The notes beneath the pieces are model-generated. The model was not told the origin of the DNA. It worked only from the letters and a program-made list of their open reading frames with translations, and searched no databases. From Owenweeksia sp. (GTDB lineage: Bacteria; Bacteroidota; Bacteroidia; Flavobacteriales; Schleiferiaceae), in the NCBI GenBank assembly GCA_028285465.1, contig JANQPD010000081.1, positions 1 through 49,087 of the forward strand: DNA of 49,087 nucleotides, read 5' to 3'. The translations under genes and the position numbers were made by a program. Shown in pieces: positions 19,545 through 28,976 of the stretch (positions are counted from its first letter, which is position 1; each line of letters begins with the position of its first letter).

Positions 19545-20809
19545 TACAATTTGAATTGTTTTATTTTCCGGTACAAGGTACGTTCAGATATGCCTAATTC
19601 ACGGGCTGCATCTTTTCTTTTTCCGCCATTTCTCTCCAACGCCTTGCGGATAAGCTCCAGTTCTTTATCCTGAAGGGACAAGTTTTCTTCTTCTACGGTT
19701 TCGTGTTCGGAGTCATAGGTTTCGTCATGTAGTTCGGTATCGCCCTCCTGGTAGATTGGCAGGTATTTAGCCGGCTCAGTAACGGGCGTTTTTGCCTGTA
19801 TGGACGCTGGCTCTTCTTTACCGCCATATATTTTATGGATCAACTGGCTGTTTTCTTCTTCGAAAGCTACCCCTCCGCCTTCTTTCATCAATTCCAGGGT
19901 CAGCTTCTTAAGGTCATTGAGGTCATTTTTCATATCAAAAAGCACCTTATATAAGATCTCACGCTCATTGGCAAAATCCCCTCCCTGGTTTTTCTCTTCA
20001 TACAAAGCGGGCAATTCACTTTGCCCTATAGCGGGCAGGTAGCTCATAAGGAGCTCAGAGTTTATTTCCCTGTTTTGTTCCACCACAGAAATTTGCTCAG
20101 CCAGGTTTCTCAACTGGCGAATGTTGCCAGGCCAGCGAAAGTTCTTCAACAATTCCACCGCGTCCGGGGTAAGCCTTACCGGGGGCACATGGTATTTATC
20201 ACTAAAGTCGGAAACAAATTTGCGGAAGATCAAATGGATATCTTCTTTTCGTTCGCGCAGGGCCGGGATCTTTATCTCTACCGTATTCAAGCGGTAATAC
20301 AGGTCTTCCCGGAACTTCCCTTTTTTAATGGCGGCGAGCATATCTACATTCGTGGCAGCCACGATGCGTACATCTGTCTTTTGTATTTTAGAAGACCCTA
20401 CTTTTATAAACTCTCCCGTTTCGAGGGTCCTCAGCAAACGCACCTGGGTGGCAAGCGGCAGTTCTCCAACCTCATCTAAAAAAATAGTTCCGCCATCTGC
20501 CTCTTCAAAATATCCCTTCCGGGTGCCGGTGGCACCGGTGAAAGCGCCTTTTTCATGGCCAAACAACTCGCTGTCGATAGTGCCTTCAGGTATGGCTCCG
20601 CAGTTTACCGCAATGTAAGGGTTGTGCTTGCGGTGCGACAAACCATGAATAATACGGGGAATGGCTTCTTTTCCCACACCGCTCTCCCCTGTTACCAGGA
20701 CAGAAATATCGGTAGAGGCCACCTGGGTAGCTTTTGCCAACGCGCGGTCGAGCAAGCTCGAATGCCCGATGATCCCAAAGCGTTGCTTTATATCTTGTAT
20801 ACTGCTCAC
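19544..20809 (-). CDS. Sigma-54-dependent transcriptional activator without receiver domain
   Basis: This 421-residue AAA+ activator starts directly with the ATPase domain. Walker A is GESGVGKE at 41-48, the sigma-54 contact loop is GAFTGA at 88-93, and Walker B is TIFLDEVGEL near 108-117. The C-terminal Fis-type helix-turn-helix ends in ARELGISERTLYRKIKQF. There is no receiver, GAF or PAS domain before it, so activity must be set by abundance, a partner or the variable linker (about residues 275-370). It lies between a small secreted protein (ATGA overlap upstream) and lptE. This placement recurs in Bacteroidota as I recall, so it probably senses envelope state, which is inference. Confidence 0.92.
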   Translation of the reverse strand: MSSIQDIKQRFGIIGHSSLLDRALAKATQVASTDISVLVTGESGVGKEAIPRIIHGLSHRKHNPYIAVNCGAIPEGTIDSELFGHEKGAFTGATGTRKGYFEEADGGTIFLDEVGELPLATQVRLLRTLETGEFIKVGSSKIQKTDVRIVAATNVDMLAAIKKGKFREDLYYRLNTVEIKIPALRERKEDIHLIFRKFVSDFSDKYHVPPVRLTPDAVELLKNFRWPGNIRQLRNLAEQISVVEQNREINSELLMSYLPAIGQSELPALYEEKNQGGDFANEREILYKVLFDMKNDLNDLKKLTLELMKEGGGVAFEEENSQLIHKIYGGKEEPASIQAKTPVTEPAKYLPIYQEGDTELHDETYDSEHETVEEENLSLQDKELELIRKALERNGGKRKDAARELGISERTLYRKIKQFKL

Positions 20810-21207
20810 TTAATGCTGTACTTTAATTCAAGCGTTTCATCCTGATGAATGCGCGTACCTGTATTTTTGTTTACCACAAAGGGCTTAAATGCTTTGAGCA
20901 CCAAAAAAGCTGCATTGGGGTATTTCCCAGGGAGCTTCATGCTCTTTTTGCGCCCCATAGCGGTGCCCTTCCAGAGCACCTTCCCGCTTGCGTCCTGTAC
21001 TTCTACGTGCAAGCCTGTAGTAAGATTTTCTATGCACTGCTTGCGCACGGTCTGGTAAATACAAAAGGTAAAGACCCCGGTTTTACGGACGTCCTCGTAT
21101 TCGATCTGCAGGCTAAGGTCGTTGTCTACCCATTTGTCTCCTACCTGGGTTTGGGCCGTTAGCCCCAAGGTGTTCAAAAAAACAAGGAGGAAAAACAGTT
21201 TTCTCAT
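20806..21207 (-). CDS. Small secreted protein of unknown function
   Basis: The protein is 133 residues from the ATG at 21207, which opens a clear signal peptide (MRKLFFLLVFLNTLGLTAQ). The frame extends upstream to 21258 without a signal there. The mature part is beta-rich with two cysteines (FCIYQTVRKQCIENL), and I recognise no domain. It overlaps the sigma-54 activator by four bases (ATGA) and follows miaB by eight bases. A periplasmic function tied to that activator is possible but untested. Confidence 0.72.
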   Translation of the reverse strand: MRKLFFLLVFLNTLGLTAQTQVGDKWVDNDLSLQIEYEDVRKTGVFTFCIYQTVRKQCIENLTTGLHVEVQDASGKVLWKGTAMGRKKSMKLPGKYPNAAFLVLKAFKPFVVNKNTGTRIHQDETLELKYSIK

Positions 21208-21215
21208 GTTCGGTT

Positions 21216-22664
21216 TTAGTCTTCTACCCGCTCTCCTAAAAGAGTGGCCGCTGTACAATCTTTTATACGCACCTTAACGAAGTCGCCCGGCTTTTCATTG
21301 CCTCTTGGGAAAACCACCACTGCATTTTGTGTATTCCGGCCATACCAGTCTTTTTCGCTGCGCTTGGAAGTCCCTTCGATCAGTACCTCCTCTGTTTTCC
21401 CGATGTGTGCTTTATTGCGCACCAGGCTATGCTCTTGTTGCAAGGCTATGACCTCATTCAATCTTCGTTTTTTCACCTCTAAGGGAATATCGTCCTCCAT
21501 TTTTCGTGCCGCAAAAGTATTTGGACGCTCAGAGTAATAAAACATATACCCAAAATCATACTTCACATATTCCATCAGGCTTAAGGTGTCCTGGTGGTCT
21601 TCTTCGGTCTCCGTAGGAAAGCCGGAGATCATATCGTGCGAAATAGCACAGCCCGGGATGATTTTACGGATGCGGTCGATGAGCGCAAAGTATTCTTCAC
21701 GGGTATGCCCACGGTTCATCAATTTCAGAATGCGGCTGCTGCCCGATTGTACCGGGAGGTGTATGTATTTACATATGTTCGGATGCCGGGCAATAGCGTG
21801 CAATACTTCGTCATGCATATCCTGGGGGTTGCTGGTGCTGAAGCGAATCCGCATGCCGGGGACCGCTTCGGCAACTCTGTTCAGCAAGTCTGCAAAATGT
21901 ACGGCTGATGCTTTAGCCGCCTCGCTTGCGTGCACAAAATCTTTTTTTAACCCGCCTCCGTACCATAAGTAAGAGTCTACGTTCTGCCCCAGCAAGGTGA
22001 TCTCTTTATAGCCTTTATTCCAGAGGTCTGTTGCTTCCTCCACAATGGTCTGTGGATTTCTGCTGCGCTCACGCCCACGGGTAAAAGGCACAACGCAAAA
22101 GGTGCACATATTATCACAGCCACGCGTAATGGAGATAAAGGCGGTTACTCCGTTTGTGCCAAGCCTTACCGGGCTTACATCTGCATAGGTTTCCTCTTTG
22201 GAGAGAATTACGTTCACGGCTTTACGCCCTTCATCCAGCTCTTTTACCAGGTTGGGCAAATCGCGGTAGGCATCCGGTCCCACCACCATGTCTACAAGCT
22301 TTTCTTCGTCCAGCAGTTTGCTCTTCAGGCGCTCGGCCATACAACCCAAAACGCCAATTTTCATTTCGGGGCGGTCTCCTTTAAGCTTATTGAATCCGTC
22401 CAGACGCTTGCGTACGGTTTGTTCCGCCTTATCACGAATGGAGCATGTATTGAGCAGAACAAGATCTGCTTCTTCAATATTACGGGTAGTCCCATATCCT
22501 TCTTTAGCCAGTATAGAGGCCACGATCTCACTGTCCGAAAAATTCATCTGGCAGCCGTAGCTCTCAATGTACAGCTTTTTGTCCGTAAGCCCATCTTCCA
22601 ACAACACGGCCTCGCCCTGCTTTGCCTCATCTATCACTTTATGGGTGGTCTGCACCTCATTCAT
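21216..22664 (-). CDS. miaB: tRNA-2-methylthio-N6-dimethylallyladenosine synthase MiaB
   Basis: A 482-residue methylthiotransferase that adds a methylthio group to i6A37 of tRNAs. The N-terminal UPF0004 domain has three cluster cysteines, Cys38 (IESYGCQMN), Cys74 (LLNTCSIRD) and Cys108 (VLGCMAER). The radical SAM triad Cys183, Cys187 and Cys190 lies in [24 protein letters not shown] domain follows near the C-terminus (around [17 protein letters not shown]). It is the first gene of the run down to secG. A -7 box TACCTTTG lies on the minus strand at 22694-22687, 22 bases before the ATG. An 18-residue extension precedes the usual start. Confidence 0.96.
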   Translation of the reverse strand: MNEVQTTHKVIDEAKQGEAVLLEDGLTDKKLYIESYGCQMNFSDSEIVASILAKEGYGTTRNIEEADLVLLNTCSIRDKAEQTVRKRLDGFNKLKGDRPEMKIGVLGCMAERLKSKLLDEEKLVDMVVGPDAYRDLPNLVKELDEGRKAVNVILSKEETYADVSPVRLGTNGVTAFISITRGCDNMCTFCVVPFTRGRERSRNPQTIVEEATDLWNKGYKEITLLGQNVDSYLWYGGGLKKDFVHASEAAKASAVHFADLLNRVAEAVPGMRIRFSTSNPQDMHDEVLHAIARHPNICKYIHLPVQSGSSRILKLMNRGHTREEYFALIDRIRKIIPGCAISHDMISGFPTETEEDHQDTLSLMEYVKYDFGYMFYYSERPNTFAARKMEDDIPLEVKKRRLNEVIALQQEHSLVRNKAHIGKTEEVLIEGTSKRSEKDWYGRNTQNAVVVFPRGNEKPGDFVKVRIKDCTAATLLGERVED

Positions 22665-22686
22665 GCGCTTGAAAATTTTAAGGGGG

Positions 22687-22694
22687 CAAAGGTA
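22687..22694 (-). promoter_or_regulatory. -7 box of the miaB operon promoter
   Basis: The minus strand reads TACCTTTG, an exact TAnnTTTG match, 22 bases before the miaB ATG. The gap to topA on the other side is about 245 bases with its own promoter; no other element was recognised there. Confidence 0.5.
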
Positions 22695-22846
22695 CCAAAA
22701 AGGCTGCTATCTTGTCAGTTTGGCAGCAGGTTTAAAGGTGGCGGGGAGACTGCTCTTTGACCTCCGCTTTCCTGTTAAGGGGCATTCCCAACCCGTTTCC
22801 CAATAGCAGCTATAAGAAAAAATTAATATGCTCATCACGGCAAACA

Positions 22847-22880
22847 TTTGGTACATACGTAAACAATTGATTTATTTTGG
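22847..22880 (+). promoter_or_regulatory. Promoter of topA
   Basis: TTTG at 22847-22850 and TATTTTGG at 22873-22880 match the -33 and -7 elements of Bacteroidota promoters with a 22-base spacer, one base or so longer than ideal. It lies about 30 bases before the topA ATG at 22910. Confidence 0.45.
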
Positions 22881-22909
22881 CCGTTGCAAACGAAACGAAT
22901 ACACCCCCT

Positions 22910-25225
22910 ATGCCCAAAAATTTAGTCATTGTAGAGTCTCCCGCCAAAGCAAAAACCATTGCCAAATACTTGGGTAAAGACTACCAGGTGGAGAGCAGTT
23001 ACGGGCACATTCGCGACCTGGACAAAAAGAACATGGGCATCGATATCGAGAATGGCTTTCAACCTTCCTACAGTGTCTCCGAAGACAAAAAAGAGATAGT
23101 GAAGAAACTGAAAAAGCTCACCAAAGATGCCCAAATGGTTTGGTTGGCTTCGGATGAAGACCGCGAAGGAGAGGCCATTGCCTGGCACCTCGCGGAAGCC
23201 CTGGGTTTGAACGCAGCCACTACCAACCGCATCGTATTTCACGAGATCACGAAAAGTGCCATTCAAAAAGCTATTGATAACCCCAGGAAGATAGACCAGA
23301 ACCTTGTAAATGCGCAACAGGCCCGCAGGGTGCTCGATCGCCTCGTGGGTTTTGAATTAAGCCCCGTACTCTGGAAAAAAGTACAGCGTGGCTTATCGGC
23401 AGGGAGGGTGCAGTCCGTTGCCGTACGCTTAATTGTAGAGCGCGAAAAGGACATTCAGAACTTCACTTCCAAGGATTACTTTAGAGTGGTAGGTCATTTC
23501 AGCACTACAGAAGGGAAAAGTTTCAAAGCGGAGCTAAGCAAACGCTTCGACACAGAAAGAGAAGCACGTGCCTTCTTGGAGGCATGTAAAGACCATGCCT
23601 TTAAGGTAAGCGATAAAGAAACAAAGCCGGGGAAGAAATCTCCTGCTGCGCCCTTTACTACTTCTACTTTACAGCAAGAAGCCTCGCGCAAACTGTATTT
23701 TTCGGTTGCGCAAACGATGTCGGTTGCACAGAAATTGTACGAAGCGGGGCACATCTCATATATGCGTACAGACAGTGTAAACCTCTCTGAAGAGGCACGC
23801 AGCGCTGCCAAAGCAGAGATCGTGGCGCAATTTGGGGACACATACGCCAATCCAAGAAATTACAGCACCAAAAGCAAAGGTGCTCAGGAAGCGCACGAGG
23901 CAATCCGCCCTACGGATATGAGCAAACACAGCGTTAGCGGAGATGCCAATCAAAAAAAATTATACGACCTGATCTGGAAGCGGACCCTGGCTTCCCAAAT
24001 GAGCGATGCACAACTGGAACGCACCGTTTTGAAAATTGCTACTCCCGAAGGGCACCTGGACTTCGTAAGCCGGGGAGAAGTGATCAAATTTGACGGCTTT
24101 CTCAAAGTATACCTTGAAGGGACAGATGACGAGGAACAAGAAGAAAAGGAAGGCATGCTGCCCAACGTAAGCAAAGGCGATGCCCTGAATCGGGAAGACC
24201 TTGTAGCTACGCAACGTTTTACACAACATCCTCCGCGCTATACAGAAGCCAGCCTGGTGAAAAAGCTTGAAGAACTCGGCATAGGCCGCCCCTCCACTTA
24301 TGCCCCTACTATTTCTACTATAATAAACAGAAAGTACGTAGAGAAATCTGAGCTGGAAGGCACTCAAAGAACGTATCTCCAGCTAAAGCTCAACGGAGAT
24401 CTTAAAGAAGAGAAGCTCAGTGAGACTACCGGCGCAGACAAAAACAAACTGATCCCTACAGACATCGGTACCGTGGTAAATGACTTTTTGGTACAGCATT
24501 TTGAGGAGATCCTCAGTTACAACTTCACCGCCAAGGTAGAGGAACAGTTTGATGAGATCGCCCGGGGCCAGGAGCAATGGGAAGAAATGATCGATGTGTT
24601 TTACAAAGACTTCCACCCCACTATTGAAGATGTGGAGGAAAACTCAGAACGCGCCAGCGGTGAACGTCACCTCGGCACGGACCCCAAAAGCGGAAAGCCC
24701 GTTATTGCCCGCATCGGGCGGTATGGCCCCATGATACAGATAGGCGAAGCAGAGGATGAAGAAAAACCAAAGTTTGCCAGCTTAATGAAAGGGCAGAGCA
24801 TCTCGGACATCTCCCTCGAAGAAGCTCTTAAGCTCTTTGACCTGCCTCGTGAGCTAGGCGAATATGAAGGAAAAACCGTTACGGCCAACGTGGGCCGGTT
24901 TGGCCCTTACGTAAAGTACGGGAGCACTTTTGTGTCTATGAAACCAAAAGAAGGGGACGACCCGTTGAGCATATCTCTCGAAAGAGCTAAGGAGCTTATC
25001 GAAGCTAAAAAAGAAGCGGATAAAAACAAATTCATTGCCGTGTTTGATGACGTGGAGCCTAAAATTGAGGTATTGAACGGCCGCTACGGACCTTATATAA
25101 AGGCAGGCAGGTCTAATTATAAGATCCCGAAAGATATTGACCCCAAAACGCTTACAAGGGAGGCTTGTGAGCATATTATCGCAGAGGCTCCTGAACCTAA
25201 AAAAGGCCGCGGCCGGAGGAAATGA
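22910..25225 (+). CDS. topA: DNA topoisomerase I
   Basis: This 771-residue type IA enzyme relaxes negative supercoils. The toprim domain begins at once (NLVIVESPAKAKTIAKYLG) with the acidic cluster LASDEDREGEAIAWH. The catalytic tyrosine is Tyr284 in HISYMRTDS. The C-terminus carries several topo C-terminal repeats (GRFGPYVKYG, GRYGPYIKAG) and a basic tail, and no Cys4 zinc ribbons, as in many Bacteroidota. The frame could start at a TTG at 22877, but the ATG at 22910 fits the family and the promoter. Its stop overlaps the next gene (ATGA). Confidence 0.97.
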   Translation: MPKNLVIVESPAKAKTIAKYLGKDYQVESSYGHIRDLDKKNMGIDIENGFQPSYSVSEDKKEIVKKLKKLTKDAQMVWLASDEDREGEAIAWHLAEALGLNAATTNRIVFHEITKSAIQKAIDNPRKIDQNLVNAQQARRVLDRLVGFELSPVLWKKVQRGLSAGRVQSVAVRLIVEREKDIQNFTSKDYFRVVGHFSTTEGKSFKAELSKRFDTEREARAFLEACKDHAFKVSDKETKPGKKSPAAPFTTSTLQQEASRKLYFSVAQTMSVAQKLYEAGHISYMRTDSVNLSEEARSAAKAEIVAQFGDTYANPRNYSTKSKGAQEAHEAIRPTDMSKHSVSGDANQKKLYDLIWKRTLASQMSDAQLERTVLKIATPEGHLDFVSRGEVIKFDGFLKVYLEGTDDEEQEEKEGMLPNVSKGDALNREDLVATQRFTQHPPRYTEASLVKKLEELGIGRPSTYAPTISTIINRKYVEKSELEGTQRTYLQLKLNGDLKEEKLSETTGADKNKLIPTDIGTVVNDFLVQHFEEILSYNFTAKVEEQFDEIARGQEQWEEMIDVFYKDFHPTIEDVEENSERASGERHLGTDPKSGKPVIARIGRYGPMIQIGEAEDEEKPKFASLMKGQSISDISLEEALKLFDLPRELGEYEGKTVTANVGRFGPYVKYGSTFVSMKPKEGDDPLSISLERAKELIEAKKEADKNKFIAVFDDVEPKIEVLNGRYGPYIKAGRSNYKIPKDIDPKTLTREACEHIIAEAPEPKKGRGRRK

Positions 25226-26394
25226 TCCTGGAAGACTTTCTGGCTCCCTTGCGCAACAGCGTTACCTCTTCCTTTGAAGAGGCGCATCCGCAAAGCTTTT
25301 TTAAAAACCTGCGCCTGCACGATGAACTCAACGGCATTCCCGACCTGACCGGTGTAAAGCTGGCTTTGCTTGGCGTGATGGAGGATCGGGGCAGCTATGA
25401 CAACACCGGTGCAGAAGGAGCAGCCGATGCGGTGCGCGAGTACCTTTATCCTCTTTTCTGTGGGAAATGGCAACAGCAGATGGCCGACCTGGGGAATATT
25501 TATAAAGGGGAAAACCTCGGGGACAGCTATGCCGCGGTAAAAGAAGTTTGCTACCAGTTACTCAAAAAGGGGATCATCCCCATAATTATTGGAGGGGGAC
25601 AGGACCTCACCTACGCTGCTTACCGCGCCTACGACCGCATGGAACAAACGGTAAACCTGGTAAGCATTGATGCCCGGCTTGACCTGGGCAGGCAGGACCA
25701 GGCTTTGAACGCTTCAAATTACCTAAGCCATGTTGTGCTGCAGAAGCCTTACATTCTCTTCAACTTTGCCAACCTGGGCTACCAAACGTATTTTGCCAAC
25801 CAGGAGGAACTAGACCTTATGGAGCGGATGTATTTTGATGTAAACCGTCTGGGAAATATCCGGCACAACCTGCACAATGCAGAACCGGTGCTCCGCGATG
25901 CAGACCTGGTGAGCTTCGACCTATCCGCAGTAAGGCAAAGCGATGCCCCGGGAAACAGCTTTCATTCACCTAACGGGTTCAGCGGCGAGGAGGCTTGTGC
26001 CCTGGCGCGTTATGCCGGCATCAGTGATAAACTGAGTTGCTTTGGCCTCTATGAGTACAACCCACTGAAAGACAATGACGGCCGCACGGCCCATCTCTTG
26101 GCACAAATGATCTGGTATTTTGTAGAGGGGGTCAATCAGAGAAAAGGCGATTACCCTTTTACAGCCAAGGAAGAGTACCAGAAATTTACCGTACTCATCA
26201 ATGACGGAGAGCATGAGTTGATCTTTTACCGCAGCCACATGAGCGACCGCTGGTGGATAGAAATCCCGGGAGCCATTGGCCAGAGTGGCCTCAATCGCCC
26301 CAAATTGATCCCCTGCAGCTATGAAGACTACCAGGAGGCGTTAAAGAATGAAGTCCCTTATCGCTGGTGGCAAGCGGTTAAAAAGGCTATTTAG
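25222..26394 (+). CDS. Arginase/formimidoylglutamase-fold protein lacking metal ligands
   Basis: A 390-residue protein with the ureohydrolase fold of arginase, agmatinase and HutG, starting inside the topA stop (ATGA overlap). The three metal motifs are present but altered. GGDHS reads GGGQD at 124-128 (Gln127 replaces His). DAHxD reads DARLD at 150-154 (Arg152 replaces His). SxDxDxxD reads SFDLSAVRQSD with Ser235 for the second Asp. Most Mn ligands are therefore lost. Databases tend to call such proteins formimidoylglutamase, but hydrolysis is doubtful. Position between topA and the T9SS genes recurs in Bacteroidota as I recall. A structural or regulatory role is inference. Confidence 0.82.
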   Translation: MILEDFLAPLRNSVTSSFEEAHPQSFFKNLRLHDELNGIPDLTGVKLALLGVMEDRGSYDNTGAEGAADAVREYLYPLFCGKWQQQMADLGNIYKGENLGDSYAAVKEVCYQLLKKGIIPIIIGGGQDLTYAAYRAYDRMEQTVNLVSIDARLDLGRQDQALNASNYLSHVVLQKPYILFNFANLGYQTYFANQEELDLMERMYFDVNRLGNIRHNLHNAEPVLRDADLVSFDLSAVRQSDAPGNSFHSPNGFSGEEACALARYAGISDKLSCFGLYEYNPLKDNDGRTAHLLAQMIWYFVEGVNQRKGDYPFTAKEEYQKFTVLINDGEHELIFYRSHMSDRWWIEIPGAIGQSGLNRPKLIPCSYEDYQEALKNEVPYRWWQAVKKAI

Positions 26395-26451
26395 CTGTGT
26401 TAATCTTTTCGTATTTTTAATGCATTACCAACATATTTCTGTTCAAAATTT

Positions 26452-26459
26452 TATATTTG
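26452..26459 (+). promoter_or_regulatory. -7 box of the T9SS operon promoter
   Basis: TATATTTG is an exact TAnnTTTG match 43 bases before porP. The -33 region (around TTAC at 26425-26428) is weak. No other consensus -7 box stood out between porP and gldN, so it may drive the whole cluster. Confidence 0.5.
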
Positions 26460-26502
26460 GAGTTTTGATTTAAGAATTTAAGCAAGAAACCTCCGCCACT
26501 TT

Positions 26503-27456
26503 ATGAGGAAAATTTACGCGCTCCTGTTTTTGTTCTCTCTCTCTACAATAGCATGGGCTCAGCAGGATGCCCAATTCACACAGTTTATGTATAACCGTGC
26601 CTTTTACAATGCCGGGTATGCAGGTAGCAATGATGCCATATGCGCCAGCCTGTTTTACCGCACGCAATGGGTGGGTTTTGACGGAGCGCCGGTAACACAA
26701 AACCTTAACATTACGGCCCCGATTAAACTGTTGCACGGTGGAGTGTACCTGGGAATTGTAAATGACGAGATCGGCTTTTTTCAAAACACCAACTTCAATA
26801 TCGGGTATGCCTTTCAAACACAGTTGGGCAATGGTAGCCTGGGCATAGGAGCCAATCTTATGATAGGCACCAAAAGCGTAAACAACGGGGCATGGCTTCC
26901 CTCTGAGCCCGATGGCTTTCTGGACCCGAGTATCCTGGCCGCAGATGCGCAAGGCGTGGGTATTGACGCCAACTTTGGTGTGTACTACCAGTCCAGCACC
27001 TTTTGGGGGGGGATTTCTACCACGCGGGTAATAGAGGCTGCTGCAGAATACAATTCGAATGTTGGTCAGAATGTAAGCACGCTGGTAAGAAATGCGCGCC
27101 ATTATTATGTAATGGCCGGGTACAATTATGCCATAGCAGGCACAAGCTGGGACATCCAACCCAGCCTTTTACTCAAAACAGACCTCCTTGCCTCACCCTC
27201 GGCTGACGTTAATGTTACAGCAATGTATAATAATAAGTTATGGGGAGGCGTTACCTACAGACTACAGGATGCTGTGGCAATTAATTTGGGATACGAGTTC
27301 TTTAAAGGGCTAAGAGCAGGATACTCTTACGACTTCACTACCTCTAGCCTTTCAGCCGGCAGTGGAGGGAGCCACGAGCTCATGGTTTCTTACTGCTTTA
27401 GGATAAAAGTTCCTGAACGCGAAAAAGCGATTTATAGAAACGTACAATTTTTGTAA
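26503..27456 (+). CDS. porP: T9SS outer-membrane protein PorP/SprF family
   Basis: A 317-residue barrel with a signal peptide (MRKIYALLFLFSLSTIAWAQ) followed by QDAQFTQFMYNRAFYNAGYA. This is the PorP/SprF signature, with its Q-F-x-Q-F-M-x-N and NPAYAG-like block. Strands run to the end, where the AYSYCFR-type closing is replaced by MVSYCFRIKVPEREK. In the T9SS, PorP-type proteins link the PorK/N ring to the outer membrane or bind type B cargo. It is the first gene of the core cluster, 57 bases before gldK. Confidence 0.93.
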   Translation: MRKIYALLFLFSLSTIAWAQQDAQFTQFMYNRAFYNAGYAGSNDAICASLFYRTQWVGFDGAPVTQNLNITAPIKLLHGGVYLGIVNDEIGFFQNTNFNIGYAFQTQLGNGSLGIGANLMIGTKSVNNGAWLPSEPDGFLDPSILAADAQGVGIDANFGVYYQSSTFWGGISTTRVIEAAAEYNSNVGQNVSTLVRNARHYYVMAGYNYAIAGTSWDIQPSLLLKTDLLASPSADVNVTAMYNNKLWGGVTYRLQDAVAINLGYEFFKGLRAGYSYDFTTSSLSAGSGGSHELMVSYCFRIKVPEREKAIYRNVQFL

Positions 27457-27513
27457 TATAGCAGACTTGACTAAAACACACTGGTTTAAAACCGGATTTA
27501 AACACGGAAGGAT

Positions 27514-28932
27514 ATGAAAAAGCTGATAATCATGGTGTTGGGTATCGCATTCCTTGGAGCATGCAACAGCAACGATCATGGAGAATTAGTGGGTGTACAG
27601 GATCGACCGGAATGGTATCCCTTTGAACCTTATGGCATGGTATACATTCCACAAGGCTCTTATAATATGGGTACTGCCGATCAGGATGTACCTAACGGCC
27701 TTACGGCCCCATCAAAAACCGTATCGGTTCCGCCCTTCTATATGGATCAGACGGAAATTACCAACAATGAGTACCGCCAGTTTGTATACTGGGTACGTGA
27801 TTCTATTTTGCGCTACCGCCTTGGAGAAGATGGTTTGGTAGAAGGGTATGAGCTCATTGACCCCGCCAACAACCCGGAACCTTCTTTTTTCGAGGAGTAT
27901 GTTTCCTTGAATTACCCCGATTCTATGCAGCGTAAGATCAACTGGGACCCCTACCTGGAGTGGGAAACCCAAAACTACCCTTCTTTAGAGTATACCGAGA
28001 TCATAGAAAGCATGTATCTCCCCCCTGAAGAAATGTTCATGGGCCGTAGAATGATCGACACGCGCCAGTTAAACTATGTATATTTCTACATCAACAAGCA
28101 GAAAGCGGCCAAAAAAGACAACCGCGTTATTTACGACTATAACGATGCAGATGGAGACGGAGAATATTTCTCCTACCGTGACTACATAAAAGAAAACAAA
28201 GAGATCTCTGACCGTAGCTCTTTCTTTGAAGGTGGCATGATTAACATTTATCCCGATACATTGGTGTGGATTCATGATTTTACCTATAGCTATAACGATC
28301 CTATGCACGATAAGTACTTCTGGCATCCCTCCTATGACGATTATCCCGTAGTCGGCGTAGATTGGAACCAGGCACGTGCTTTTTGCAACTGGAGAACCAA
28401 GCATAGAAACGATTACTTACAAGCCGAGGGAGAAGTTATTGAGCAAGAATTCAGGTTGCCTACCGAGGCAGAATGGGAGTATGCTGCCCGCGGTGGTGAT
28501 GCCAATGGCACCTACCCCTGGGGAGGACCGTATTCTACAAACAGCAGCGGGTGCTACTTAGCCAACTTCAAGCCACAACGGGGTAATCTGGTGAGTGACG
28601 GTGGTTTTTACCCGGTAAAAGCTACAGCCTACTCCCCGAATAATTTCAACCTGTATTGTATGGCCGGTAATGTGTCAGAATGGACAAATACCGCTTTTGA
28701 TGCAGCAAGTTACTATTATGTAAGTGACATAAGCCCCAATTTTGAGTACAATGCGTATGATAGCGATGACGAAACCTTAAAGCGCAAAGTGATCAGGGGA
28801 GGTAGCTGGAAGGATGTAGCTTATTTCCTTCAGGTAAATACCCGTGATTTTGAATACCAGGACACGGCCAAGAGTTATGTAGGTTTCCGGACCGTACAGA
28901 GCTTTATGGGCCGCGATGTAGCCGACTTTTAA
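27514..28932 (+). CDS. gldK: T9SS ring lipoprotein GldK/PorK
   Basis: A 472-residue lipoprotein with signal MKKLIIMVLGIAFLGAC (Cys17 lipidated). The formylglycine-generating-enzyme-like domain begins at YIPQGSYNMGTADQDVPNG and includes PPFYMDQTEITNNEYRQFV, LPTEAEWEYAARGGDANG, MAGNVSEW and the C-terminal VIRGGSWKD. It matches GldK, which forms the periplasmic ring of the secretion machine with GldN. It lacks catalytic use in this family as far as is known. It starts the gldK-gldL-gldM-gldN order shared across the phylum. Confidence 0.96.
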   Translation: MKKLIIMVLGIAFLGACNSNDHGELVGVQDRPEWYPFEPYGMVYIPQGSYNMGTADQDVPNGLTAPSKTVSVPPFYMDQTEITNNEYRQFVYWVRDSILRYRLGEDGLVEGYELIDPANNPEPSFFEEYVSLNYPDSMQRKINWDPYLEWETQNYPSLEYTEIIESMYLPPEEMFMGRRMIDTRQLNYVYFYINKQKAAKKDNRVIYDYNDADGDGEYFSYRDYIKENKEISDRSSFFEGGMINIYPDTLVWIHDFTYSYNDPMHDKYFWHPSYDDYPVVGVDWNQARAFCNWRTKHRNDYLQAEGEVIEQEFRLPTEAEWEYAARGGDANGTYPWGGPYSTNSSGCYLANFKPQRGNLVSDGGFYPVKATAYSPNNFNLYCMAGNVSEWTNTAFDAASYYYVSDISPNFEYNAYDSDDETLKRKVIRGGSWKDVAYFLQVNTRDFEYQDTAKSYVGFRTVQSFMGRDVADF

Positions 28933-28976
28933 CCTGCGCAATAACTAGTAATTTCTAAATTTAATTTTTCAGTTCA

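Noticed and set aside
26470..27159. A 229-residue minus-strand frame
   Set aside because: It is antisense to porP, whose signal peptide and family motifs are clear.
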